Shown: positions 32,201 to 43,382 of the stretch, in pieces
Layout: every line of letters starts with the position of its first letter
Position numbering within the stretch: position 1 is the stretch's first letter
Assembly (NCBI GenBank): GCA_963691705.1
Contig: OY829539.1
Location: forward strand, 18,274,407-18,338,406
Reading direction: 5' to 3'
Length of the DNA stretch: 64,000 bases
Source of the DNA: Viola odorata
Taxonomy: Eukaryota > Streptophyta > Magnoliopsida > Malpighiales > Violaceae
Notes under the pieces: model-generated
Told to the model about the DNA's origin: nothing
What the model saw: only the letters and a program-made list of their open reading frames with translations
Databases searched by the model: none
Translations under genes and position numbers: made by a program

Positions 32201-32549
32201 CTTCATTATATCTATTATTTTATTATTATTTGCATAAAAACAAATACTCCTTTTTTTTTTAATATGAGACTTGAGAGAGAGGGGGGATATATATCTCCGT
32301 TTTTTTAGTAATTGAATTTATTAAAAAAATAGTTATCGTATTTTTTTTTAAATAATTAGTTAATAATTTTTATTTTTTTATATAGGGATCAGTTTTATCA
32401 AAAATTAAAAATACAATTGAAATTACTCACAAATTACAGTTAAAAAAAGTACTAGAAAAAGAATGAGGAAGTACTACTGATTCATCAAAAAATTTGTGTA
32501 TGTTAATATTGATAAAATGTTCAAATTTACCCATATATTTATACCAAAA
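32201..32549. other. AT-rich intergenic DNA
   Basis: Poly-T and poly-A runs and a GA-rich tract near 32270-32290. No gene seen. Confidence 0.5.
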
Positions 32550-32557
32550 GTTAGAAT

Positions 32558-35186
32558 TAGGGGTAGCAATATGGGATATTGTCCATATATCCGTCCCGTC
32601 AGTCCAATTTTAGACGGGATATGAACAACAATTTTAGTCCCATTTAATAAACAGGACAGGTCAAACCCGTCCCGCTATATACACTAACAGACAGGACAAA
32701 CCTGACCGGTTCCCGTCTGTCCGTTTATTTTTTATTTTTACCACATTATTTAATTTAAAATATTTATTTATTTTTACAGGATTTTTTTTATTTTTTACCA
32801 CACTTCCACTTCATCGCTCTCTCCCTCTCTCAGTCGCCCTCGCCCACCACCTCCTCCACCACCCACTGCCACCTGTATTACCACCTCCTCCTCATTCTCC
32901 ACCACCCATTACATCTGCCTCTTCCGAAATCAGGCTCTTCTTCTCTCTCGGCCTCTCGCCCTCGTTCCGATCCGAGTCATCCATCCAACAGTCCGACTCT
33001 CACTCTCCCTCTCTCTCTCTCAGCTGCTCCTCCTCCACCATCCAAGCTGTATCGGTAAGTTTTCTAAACTAATCAATCTCAACCCTAATAAACCCTAATT
33101 TTAAAATTTGAGGATTTGTATTCGTTTGAATTTGAAACGATGAATTGTTTGTATTAGTTTCTGTCCTTTTGAAATCCGTGGTGGATTGCTTGTTGGATTG
33201 TGTTTTGGTTAGTTTTAGATCTGATTTAGGCTTGTGTTGGCTTAATTGCTTGATTTTGGTTCGTAGTGTTGTAATGGGCGTGTTGACTATTGGTATGAGG
33301 AACTATAAAAACTATGAAAAGTATCGTACTGGGTTGCTTTAGTTAATGGATCTCTTAATGATTGATGTTGCTGTCAATTTACTACCACCCCATAAAATTG
33401 GTCGTGTCAATTGAAGGTGGATTTTGGTGAATGTGATTACAGCTTTAAGTTGTTGTTTATTTGGTTTAATATTTTCTAAAACTTGGTTTGCTGATTTTAT
33501 AAAATTATTCTGCTCCTATGATTCCAGAAATGCTTTCCAGGGATCATTTGCGGCTTTTGTATTGTGGCATTGCATTTGCTTATATTAGGATTAGAGAATC
33601 ATAGCTGAATTTTATGATACTGGTTTGGTTATTTGGTTCGCTACTTGTTTTGTATTTAACATTATGTTGACTTACTATTCTCAATCTGGAACTTACTTGT
33701 TGCTGCTAGTCCTTTTTTTGCTGCTCATTCATTCATTCTTTTAAGTTGTAGCTGATGTCACATTATGGTGAGCACATTTTATGCGAAAAGGTTACTCATT
33801 GACTAATCAGTAGTAATTAACTCCTACATGAATCATTGCATTTATGTCAACTGCAATGTTATGAGCCTTGGTTTATTTATCTTTATGTAGTTTGGGATGT
33901 TGAGGGAATTTCAATTTAAGCGGCACTGACTTCTTCTGTGATTCATTAGATGGATATAGTTGTATACCTATTTTTTTGCTTCTGGAGTGGTATACCTATT
34001 TTCTTGTGTTCTTATTAGTTTTCTAATGTAGATAGAAGATGCATACCAATTTCAACTGTAGCTTCCGAGAGTGTCTTTAGCGCGGGTGGAAGAGTGGTCG
34101 ACCAATATCGAAGCGTGCTTAAACCGAAAATTGTTGAAGCGTTGGTTTGTACTAGAGATTGGATACATTAGTCGGAAGGTAAATTACTTAACATTTCCTT
34201 ATTTGGTTTAAACATTATATAGTTATTTTTTTGTTTACATTCTGGTTTGTTGTTTATATGCATAGATATGGAAAAACAAAGCAAATTATTTAAGGAGCTT
34301 ACCCGTAATGTGTTGATTATGGAACGTGAAGAGAATGATGAAGGAAGTTCTAATTCTATCAACGATATGGCATGACACAAGATGGTAAATGAAATTGATA
34401 TTTTTGTGTGCTATATGTGTATCAATGGTGAAACACTAATTTTTGTTTATGCCAACAATTTTAAATATGTAGAAAAACCTGCATCTCAAGCTTCTCTTGC
34501 CAAGAAGGTTGATGCCAAGGAGAAGGGGAAGGTCATTGATAATAAGGACTCAGATACCTATTTTTCATGTCTCATATACTGGATTCGTATAGCTGAATTG
34601 ATAGAGATGATGTGTTATCTGTTCATTCTCTTTGTTGTGGTGAAGTGCGTGTGGATGCTCTATGTTATGCTGACAATTCATGAAATCCGTTGCTGCATAC
34701 TAGTTGTCTTGTTTCTGAATTCCATCTGTAGAAAGGGTATGCATGATTTGTTTCTTCGCTCTATCTTGTTCTTTCATGTTTCCTGATGACTTTCCTTGTG
34801 TTTTATCTGATTCACGGTGACAACCATGGATGGTGGAAGTTTCATTGATAGCACTTTTTTTAGCTGTATTCGTAGTAGTTTTCCATTATCACTATTGATA
34901 GCACTTTTTTCAGTTGTTTTCGTAGTAGCTGAATTAATTTTTTGATGTCTAAAGGACATACATAGTTCTACTAACGTGGACGGGAAGACAAAATTTTAAA
35001 AAATATATTTTTTATTTTTTTTAAAAAAAATTATTCGGACGTGAACCCGTCCAAACTCGGCTAATTTAGATGGACGGGTCTGGTCCGTCCGTTTATTAAA
35101 TGGACTTGGACTAGTCTGTCCAGCTTATTTATTGGACTAAATGAAATTGGTCCATAGACGTTCGTCCGTCATTTTTGTCACCCCTA
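32558..35186 (+). mobile_element. hAT DNA transposon (decayed), 2.63 kb with 8-bp target duplication
   Basis: Terminal inverted repeats TAGGGGTAGCAA (32558) and TTGTCACCCCTA (ending 35186) match at 11 of 12 positions. They are flanked by 8-bp duplications GTTAGAAT (32550-32557) and ATTAGAAT (35187-35194), 7 of 8 identical. An 8-bp duplication is diagnostic of hAT. Subterminal regions are rich in GACGGG/CCCGTC motifs, as usual for transposase binding in this superfamily. Only the C-terminal transposase end remains (34037-34171). A CT-rich region (32800-33050) may be a leader. Confidence 0.9.
34037..34171 (+). pseudogene. hAT transposase C-terminal dimerisation (hATC) domain remnant
   Basis: The frame gives [20 protein letters not shown] then [19 protein letters not shown] and a stop. 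This is the conserved hATC block of Ac-like transposases. The BED zinc finger and the catalytic DDE core were not found within the element, so this copy cannot transpose by itself. Confidence 0.88.
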
Positions 35187-35194
35187 ATTAGAAT

Positions 35195-36198
35195 AAGTCT
35201 ATATACTTACAATAGATTCAAATCAGTCATTGTATTTATTGAGTTTATCATTTTGTCATTATTGCCCAAAATAACTTATAACCCATAATGACATGGAAAT
35301 AAATTTTTTTTAAAAAAAACAGTGGGGCACACAAGTAACCAACAAACTCTACCACCTATAAAAAAAAATTGGTAAAATGATTAAAAAAATGAAATATGAT
35401 GTTTAAAAATATATATAGAAAAAATCCAAAAGCAAATTTAAAATGTGAAAAATATATTTTAGAAACTAGAAAATATTTAAATTTGAAGAAATTATTAAAA
35501 AAAGTAAAAATAGGAAAAAATATAAACACAACTAACTAGCTCAACAAATGCAACAATAGGTCATGGTTACTCTCTAAAGATATCAGAAAGATTGACTTCT
35601 TGAAATTAATGTTTCATAAGGTGATTGTGGATCATGTGTTAAGGGAGATAATTTTGTCGCTAATACTTTTGCCAAGCAAGAAGTGTCTGGAAAAAAATGA
35701 GTTCATAGCATGGATGTAATTTTTCTTTCATTTATTGTACTTTGGTTGTCTTCCCAGTCTCACCTTCTTAAGCGTTATAAATAAAAATTTACTTCTAAAA
35801 AAATTAAATAGAAAAAATTATAAAAGAATATAAAAATATTCAGAAAACTAAAAAACAAAATGTGCCTAACTTTTAGAAAAATATAAAAAATATTAAAGGT
35901 GATATTTTCCTTTTTTCCTTTTTTTAACATTTTATTATTTTCTGATTTTTTCTAGTTTTTTTTTAAATCACATTTAAATTTTGTTTCTACATTTTGAAAA
36001 AGTTATTCATATTTAGTTTTTTATTTCTAGCATTTTTATTTTTTTTCCTTTTTGTTCATAAGCTTTTTAGATTTTGTCTTTGCACCATAGTTATTGGAAA
36101 CTTAAAGTGTTTAGCTATTTTAGAGGTGGTTTAATTTTTATAGTTCATATCGATATTGTAACTCATAATTCATTTTTTGTAACGCTTGTTATATAACG
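35195..36198. other. AT-rich intergenic DNA
   Basis: Strongly A/T-rich with homopolymer runs. I see no gene or recognisable element. Confidence 0.5.
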
Positions 36199-36852
36199 TA
36201 CTCCCTCCGTTCCTAATTACTTGACTTTTTAGAATAGTAGAAAAGCGTAAGCCGTTGATTTACGGACTTATTTTATTCCTCATTGTTTCATTTTTTTTCT
36301 AATTTTTACTGAAATTACCACACCATCATCAAATTGGGTTGATTAAAAAAAAATTATCATTTGCACAAAATATATGCTTCGAAAAAGATAAAATGACAAA
36401 TACCCCAAATAGTAACAATCCGCAGAAAAGTGACAGTTACTCCCTCCGGTTCCTAATAAACGTCATTCTGGCTCCTTGCACGTGGCTTAAGAAAATGATT
36501 GGTGGGGAGAAAATGAGGTATTTTTTGACCATACTACCCCCAGCCTCCCTTGCTATTTACAACTGGACCGTGGCTTAATTCTGACATTTGTTGGCTTGAA
36601 GCCGGGCTTGGCAAGTTGGGCCAAGTTTTACAAACGGTTGGGTTGGGTTTAATCCAAATGAACTTCTGGTTTAAACCATTCCCGCAAAAAATGGGAACGA
36701 AATTTGGGCAGAATTTTAATTTCCCGCCATTGTGTTAGGATTGTATGTGGGGAAAGCATTTTTTTTTCAAATTTGTAAAGTCCTCAATCCCTACCTCTGT
36801 TTGCTCTCCCAAACCCTAAAAAACCTCTCTTTGAAAAAACTTGCATAAATCA

Positions 36853-38435
36853 ATGGAGGCTGGTGATTTTAACCCTTTTTGTGATCTTCGCGGAGACCCT
36901 AACATACCTGGTTATCTAGGAAACTTACTGGAGTGCGGTGACAACCAAGCCATCTCTGGCGACGGAGAGGAGGAGTTCGTGGAGCTCCGAAATGACGAGG
37001 ACATTCTAGACTTAAATGTTGAGCCTCAGCCGGAAAGTGAAGCTGGAGGTCATCCATATTTATGTTGCTAACTATTTTTGTGTATGATCATAGATAAATT
37101 TTGTTTTCATTTTCCTAAGTATGTTTGTGTGTGTGAGTTGCAGGAGAAGATTTAGGCAACAGATTGCGCAAAGAATTGGGCGACGATGACAGGGTTGCGG
37201 CATATGAGATGCTGTTGCAGAAGAGTAAGAACGGGAAGCTTCTGAAATGGTCAACAGGTGAGATCGCTCTAGCCTTCAACATTTCAATTTGATCTGTCCA
37301 GAGGTTGTGGAAACGGGGCCGAGAGTCTATGAATCACAACGTTGGCCTCAACAGAGTCAAGAATACTGGGAAGAGAAGGGCTGAGATTGATTGGCAGCAA
37401 ATCCGGGAGATTCTTCTGAGGAAGAGGACAACTATAAGGAATCTCGCCACAGCACTAAAAGTGCCCAGGAAACGTTTGTCATATGCCTTGAAGAGTGGAG
37501 AGATCAAGCGGTATTCTAATGCCATCAAGCCTATTTTGACTGATGTTAATCGACTCAAACGGATTGAGCTCTGCCTCTCAATGCTGGATCCAGATTCACC
37601 TCCTGCTGACCAGAGTTTCCAAGATATGACCAATGTGGTGCACATCGACGAGAAGTGGTTTCACATGACAAAGAAGACACAAACAGACTACTTGTTGGCA
37701 GACGAGGATGATCCAGTAAGGAAACTTAAAAGCACTAATTTCATTCCAAAAATTATGTTTCTAGCAGTTGTAGCTAGGCCTAGGTATGCGCCTGATGGTA
37801 GATGCACTTTTGATGGAAAATTAGGTATATTTCCTTTGGTAGATGAAGTTTGTGCTGTTAGGTCTAGTGTAAACAGACCGGCAGGGTCAATGAAATTGAA
37901 GCCAATTGAAAAGATAGATAGGGATGTCATTAGAAAATTCATGATTGAGAAGGTTTTGCCTTCAATTAGGGCTAAGTGGCATGTAGAGAACATTGGAGAT
38001 CCAATCATTATCTAACATGATAATTCCAAGACACATATCCTGCCTCATGATGAAGAATTCTTTTTAGCTGTTGCCTCTCTGGGATTGAATGTTATACTGT
38101 CATGTCAGCCCCCTAATTCTCCTGATCTTAATGTCCTTGATCTTGGGTTCTTTAGGGCTATACAATCTCTCCAAGAATAGGAATGTGCTAGGTCTGTGGC
38201 TGAATTGGTTGCAGCCGTACATAAGAGTTTTAATGAGTTTTCTGATATCAAGTGTAATTATATATTTCTCACTCTTCAATCCTGTATTGTTGAAATTCTG
38301 AAACTTTTTGGGGATAACACTTATAAAATCCCTCACATGAGTAAGGAGTCTTTGGAAAGGCAAGGGCTGCTCCCTCTAGTCCTGTCATGTGACTCCTTAA
38401 TCATTGCAAATGCAAGGGCTCATCTAATCCCATAG
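36853..38435 (+). pseudogene. mariner-like transposase, three in-frame stops
   Basis: Exon 1 is 36853-37048 and exon 2 starts at 37144; the 95-bp intron joins them in frame (EAG-GEDLGNRLRK). A helix-turn-helix-like N terminus and the basic linker (KRGRESMNHNVG...KNTGKRR) precede the catalytic core. D1 is in VVHIDEKWF (37647), D2 in HDNSKTH (38019), and D3 is the second Asp of SPDLNVLDLGFF (38139), 39 residues after D2. Stops: TGA 37290-37292, TAA 38013-38015 right before D2, TAG 38178-38180. All three can derive from C-to-T/G-to-A changes. The enzyme would cut and paste at TA sites. This copy is inactive. Confidence 0.92.
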
Positions 38436-39139
38436 CCTGTAAGTAATCTTACTTAATCATTTTGTTTTTGTTATTTGTGTGGTTATGGATCTGGTGTGAT
38501 TAATTTTCTGTTACATGCTTGCAGGAATACATGAGGATTTCAGCATGTTTTGTGGTAGACAGTGGAATGGGATTTTAGGTTGTGCATAAAAAGTAATTAT
38601 ATAATTGATCCATATTTTGGGTAATGATGATGATCACAGTATCCATCAAGCTAAGTGTTTGCATTTGCAGTCAGTAGTAAATAGTAACTTTTTGGGCTGT
38701 ACATAGGTTGTACAGGTTGTATACCATGATGCAATGATCAGTACAGATCATTTACTTGGGCAGTAGTTGATGTATAGGTGAACATTGTCATAGTCTAGAC
38801 CTGTATCATGGATTTTGTTAATTGGAAATACAACTACAATGCATTTTCTGGGCAGTGGTTGAATGATAATTTATGCATTGTATGATTATGATGATGATTA
38901 TATAGACCAAATTTTTCTGAGATTGGTTGCAGCTGCTGATAATATATGAAATATTTATTGTTATATGATGATGTTGATGATGATTATGATGATCATATAG
39001 CTCAATTATAGGTAAGTTTTGTGCAGGTTTTCATGATAATTATTTACCTGAGCATTCTAACATCAACCCCATTATGCTTCAGTGTTTTCTCTCACTTTGA
39101 GATTGTTTTAACTGTTTGCTCCCTTTTCTTTCAGAGTCC

Positions 39140-39298
39140 ACCGCAATGAATCTAGCTGAAAGGCAAGAGGCTAATGATCGTCTGCTTGATGGCCAGGTTG
39201 TGTCGGCCCTCGCGAAACTGGTTCGGTCGCAGACGGCGGCGTGGCACGAGGGTCGCTTGAGTTGCTGGCCATGGGATCAGGGTTTGTTTGAGAAGTGA
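39140..39298 (+). other. possible extra exon of the mariner-like element
   Basis: A clean acceptor (CTTTTCTTTCAG, about 39123-39134) precedes an open stretch encoding AMNLAERQEANDRLLDGQ and ending with TGA at 39296-39298. A donor GTAAGT (38439) follows the transposase stop, but the splice phase does not fit. It could be a downstream exon of the transposase gene or of a lost gene. Weak evidence. Confidence 0.3.
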
Positions 39299-39345
39299 GC
39301 GGTAAAAGTGGAAGCAATGGGAAGTTTTTGCGATTTAGAGTGGGT

Positions 39346-39500
39346 TTATTTAATTAAGAAAATGAAGTGGGTTTTGGCCCTTTTGGGAGTAATATTTGGC
39401 AAAACATAATTTGGGAGTAAATGACTGGGTCGCTTCTGGCTCGGCCTGGAAAATTCCATATGCCCATCTTCTTCACTGGCAGTGGATGGTTGGTGGATGG
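39346..39500 (-). other. remnant similar to part of the accessory gene at 42830-43382
   Basis: On the minus strand CCAGTGAAGAAGAYGGGCAT occurs here (near 39472) and in the accessory gene (near 43045). Both encode ASEEDGH followed by a basic KR/KK patch. The rest has diverged. It may be a decayed internal duplication. Confidence 0.4.
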
Positions 39501-39805
39501 TTGGTGGATGATTGTTGTGATGAATGTTGCATTTCATCCATGTTTTTGGTTTAATGCTTCTGTAGATAATGACCATTTTAGATGAGGTTTACTCTGTTTT
39601 AATGATCATATTTTTAATTTTTTGTAATTATCAGTAGTTGGTGTTTTAGTTACACTGAACTTCTATAATGCTTGACGGATAATGCACTGGAAAATATACA
39701 CACAAAAACGTGAAGAATTATGTGACATGAAAAAGAAACAGAGTGCTTTTATTTATTTTTAACAGCCCAAGGACATACCACTTGGGTGTATTACAGACAC
39801 CCTAA

Positions 39806-40189
39806 CTAGTCAGACCCAGATTCATCATCGATGGTTGGGATGCCTGGAATGGCATTAGCAAAGAGATTCAATTCAGCAGAAGCAAGCCTTGCACTATTAA
39901 GAGCCAGGTTTATCCCCTCTCTCTTTTGGTTCATGTGAGCAATGGAGAGGTTAAGATGGTTGATAGCCTCGCTGTATGACTTGATTGCAGTCAGTGCCAG
40001 CCCCTCATGCTCAGCATCTTCGTATACCTCATCCTTCCTAGCCTTCATGTCCTCCAGCAACTCATTAAACCCTTCCATGTCCTGGTTGGTCTGAAGAATC
40101 CTATTCTCCACCTGCACGATGTCCATGTCCAGATGATCTGAGAAGAGGCCTGCAGCATTGTGGATCTCTACCTTCCTCTCACGATCCAT
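39806..40189 (-). CDS. 127-aa helical protein inside the mariner-like element, intact; homologue of the gypsy antisense protein
   Basis: An uninterrupted ORF from ATG at 40189 to the stop at 39806. TATA box CCTATAAATAC lies at 40299-40310 (minus strand, about 110 bp upstream), and AATAAA (in complement) lies near 39750. The protein is acidic to neutral and strongly helical (KSYSEAINHLNLSIAHMNQK), with a Ser/Asp tail (DDESGSD). It has no signal peptide or membrane segment. It aligns with the 126-aa protein at 5013-5393: M1, D2, K6, A13, D23, I24, E28, T34 and D37 at the same positions, and AEL.L.A.A...IPT near the end with a 3-residue shift. The family is unknown to me. That it is intact while the transposase has three stops suggests a younger age, retained selection, or a host gene carried by chance. 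Confidence 0.75.
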   Translation of the reverse strand: MDRERKVEIHNAAGLFSDHLDMDIVQVENRILQTNQDMEGFNELLEDMKARKDEVYEDAEHEGLALTAIKSYSEAINHLNLSIAHMNQKREGINLALNSARLASAELNLFANAIPGIPTIDDESGSD

Positions 40190-40298
40190 TATTCTCTACC
40201 TGCACAGAGAAAGCTTAAAAGAACAAAGGAGATAAGCAGCAAACAACAGAAGAGAAGAGGCAGTTTAGGGATAAAGAAAATTAGGTTAAAGAAGGCTG

Positions 40299-40310
40299 GT
40301 ATTTATAGGA
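40299..40310 (-). promoter_or_regulatory. TATA box of the 127-aa gene
   Basis: The plus strand reads GTATTTATAGGA, so the minus strand has TCCTATAAATAC. Distance to the ATG is about 110 bp. Confidence 0.55.
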
Positions 40311-40525
40311 GGTTCAGTTGGGTTACCTGAGGTTATGTGATAAGGTGCATGAAAGGAAAGGAGGCTGTCAACCAAACAGTTGATATGGCCAAAGTGTCAC
40401 GCAACACACAAACCAAACCATTGCATCCAAACCAAACCAGTTATCAAAGATACACACAAACTGCACTATACCATTACTCTAAACATTGCATTACTTTGAG
40501 AATCTAAAAGGCTGACTCCAGTAGT

Positions 40526-42065
40526 CAGGGACGGATCCAGCCTGGGCCAGGGTGGGCAACCGCCCACCCTAACCCAATCAAAAAAAAAATTATCCATTCT
40601 CAACAGACTGTTGTGGCAACCTATAATCCATTCCACCACCTGGGTTCTGATCTGGTAATGGAGGTTTTTGTTGGTTTCGATAAAAACTCTGTGATTGAGT
40701 AGAGAAATTTGTTCTGTTTCGGGACTTGAAGACCTATTGAGGAACTCTTCACAGAAGTCTTTATCCAATAAGTTTGAAAAATAGGAACTTGGTGCAGATT
40801 GGTACCTCGCCAACCCAAAATTCATCTGTTTCTGGTGATGTTGTTGCGGTTGATGGTGAAGGAAATGATGTTGCTGCTGCTGAAGATTTGATGACTCCAT
40901 TTTTTTTTTACCCTTTCTTCAAGAATCTAACACAAAGTTTGAATCTTTCTGTTTGAGAATGGTTTTGGGTTGTTGCTTTCTCAATCAGATCGACGAAAGG
41001 TGGTCAGAAAAGAAGAGACAGAAGCAAATAAGTCCATGTGATATGGTTTTGAGTAGAAGAAAAAAACAGAGAAAACAGAGCAAGTACGGAGACCAAAGAT
41101 TATGCTTTTGATAAACATATCTTTTATGCTTTTGATTAAATAATGGGACTAAAGATTATATTCTTCAAGATGCCAGTGGTAAAAAAAACAGTTTTATAAT
41201 ATTATTGATGATATTTATTTATTTCCAAAACAATGAAAGTGTAAGTCCTCCAAAAGTCTAAATCACCATTTATTAAAGAGAGACCTTCTTCTGGGGGTCA
41301 TGTAACATGCGCACGGTTGGGTAATACAATGCAATGCATGATTGAATTTTGATCTAAGATCTAACTTTACATTTTTTTCAAGATTAGATTGCACTAATAA
41401 ATCTCATCAAATTATTATAAAAAAGACTTAAATCTTAGAAATCAACTCCTTCACATCACATTACCATAAATTAAAGTGATCTAATGCGGTCGGAAGTTGA
41501 ATTTTCAAATTTGAAAGGAATTAATAATTTTTATGAAAAGTTAGTTGAAAGATGAAAGCATATTGTCTATCAATTTATATATTTACTCTTGAAGCTAGCT
41601 ATAATTTTACCAGTTGCAACTGCGACAGTGAAAAAAACTATTTTTTATATGAGCATTGTGAAGAATCGACCGCGGGAATCGACTGCGGAACCGTATGAGA
41701 GATGATATATTAAATGATTGTTTGATTACTTTTGTTGAAAAACAAATTTTTGATAGTATAGAGAATAAGAGAATCATACAAGGATATCAAAAAATGAAAA
41801 CTCGTAGAAAATAATTGTAAAAAGTATGTATATTGTATGAATTCTAATGTATAATTAATTTTTTCTATATTGTCTTCTTATTTATGTTTTTGTTAAGTTT
41901 ATTTAAATATTTGTTATTTAGTGACGGATACAAATACTCTTAAGCATTTTTCCAATTTTTCGTTCAGCTCGCTTGCCTTCCCTTTAAAATACTATTAAAA
42001 AAAAAACCGGGGGCGCTGCCCCGAACCCCCGCCCCCCCTGAATTCTAATCCTGGATCCGTCCCTG
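40526..42065 (-). mobile_element. non-autonomous hAT transposon carrying a bHLH gene fragment, 1540 bp
   Basis: Perfect 15-bp terminal inverted repeats CAGGGACGGATCCAG (40526-40540 and complement at 42051-42065) are flanked by perfect 8-bp duplications CCAGTAGT (40518-40525, 42066-42073). The ends resemble Tip100-type hAT elements, in which CAGGG-CGGA-CCAG termini are usual. No transposase is present. About 310 bp of bHLH-type coding sequence lie inside near the left end. The perfect duplications suggest a fairly recent insertion. Confidence 0.93.
40593..40900 (-). pseudogene. captured N-terminal fragment of an FBH/bHLH122-130-type transcription factor
   Basis: From ATG at 40900 the protein begins with a Gln/His-rich stretch, then MNFGLARYQSAPSSYFSNLL and FLNRSSSPETEQ. 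This is the conserved N terminus of the FBH (flowering bHLH) group as I know it. From about 40705 the homologous sequence continues in another frame (SQSFYRNQQKPPLPDQNPGG, then MDYRLPQQ). So the fragment has a frameshift and lacks the DNA-binding bHLH domain. It appears to be host sequence picked up by the hAT element. Confidence 0.75.
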
Positions 42066-42073
42066 CCAGTAGT

Positions 42074-42829
42074 AAATGGGAATCCAACAACAAGTCTACA
42101 ATGTGCAGAGTTATCTAGGGCAAGCCCCTGCACTAGCTCATTTATAGATCATTGAATGGTCAACAGGGTTTGGGGAACTGTTATCGAAAATGCAATAATC
42201 CGCAACAATTATTTCCAATTTGTAACCATCAATAGGCATTCATAATTATCATTCCAGGTGCCTATCTTTGCACTATCCAAGCATTCAAAGCACATAAAAT
42301 GAAGGTTTATGAACAAGGAACAGTAAGTATTGCAAACAAGTGATGCACCACAGAGCAAATGAAACAGAGTCCGTTCTCAATATAGTTGCTTCTGCTCATG
42401 CAATTCCATATGCAAACCAAACCAACAATGCAGAACTCATAAAAGTGGAACAGATAAAAAGAACAGGGCATCAATGCAACTAGATTAAACAGGCTAAAAT
42501 AGGGACCATTCAAGAAAAAACATACACTTTAACCATTGAAGAAAAACATTTGACAACCTTAATGGGAACACAATGAGATAGCCAATATCAATTCATTAAC
42601 TTGAGGAATAATATACACCATGAGTTTCACAGTATTCCCAAAATGGATCGCAAAAGTTGGCCATCCTAAATCCACCATCCTACTACTACTATAAACACCC
42701 TACTACATTGAAGAACCCTAAACCATCCAAACAGAAAACAGCATTCAGTCTACCAGAAACACTAACTAAGCAAAAACTGGCCATCCAAAAGTCAACACCA
42801 TTACGTCTACAACCAACATCCTAATATAT
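42074..42829. other. non-coding DNA inside the mariner-like element
   Basis: No ORF with recognisable content. It would be spacer or 3' UTR between the two minus-strand accessory genes. Confidence 0.5.
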
Positions 42830-43382
42830 TCAGTAGTAATCAGGGAGAAGAATACGCAACATTTGGATGAAGCTCTCTTCGTAGAGTGGGTCATCTTTAG
42901 GGCGAAACAAACCTCGGATTGGAAACTTATTGAGATCGAAATCCAATTCCACCTTCACTTCTGACGTATGCATTAAATCCTCAATGGAAGGTAGATTTAA
43001 ATACTTCTTTGGACGCCCATGATTGAAGCCGAGATGCCCGTCTTCTTCACTGGCAAAAGAGCACGAAACCTCCTTCACTTCCAAAACAGTCACACGGGCC
43101 GCCATTTCTTCCTCGGACACAGCCACCATCTCTTCAAACACGACGTCGTCTTCACTTTCGTAGGTATCTGGCACAATAACATCCATTTCACAGATTGCAT
43201 CCGCCGCAACAGCCACCGGGCTGCCATCATCTCCAACCCCCGCCTTCGACCTCCGCCACCGCGGCGACATCATCCTCAACCCCAGGGACTCCAATTGAAT
43301 CCGGAATGAACATACCCATAACCGGATGAAATTGCACGCAACTATCATCCTGGGAATCATCCCAGAAATCAACACCCTCCAT
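42830..43382 (-). pseudogene. acidic accessory protein of the mariner-like element, one frameshift
   Basis: The likely start is ATG at 43382 (MEGVDFWDDSQDDSC). A run of five G on the coding strand near 43239 shifts the frame by one base; beyond it an open frame runs to 42830. The product, about 180 residues, is very acidic in the middle (ESEDDVVFEEM, SEEEM) and ends with KFPIRGLFRPKDDPLYEESF. A conserved-looking ASEEDGH motif recurs in the remnant near 39472. I recognise no domain. Position next to the right end and orientation opposite to the transposase suggest an accessory gene of the element. Confidence 0.5.
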
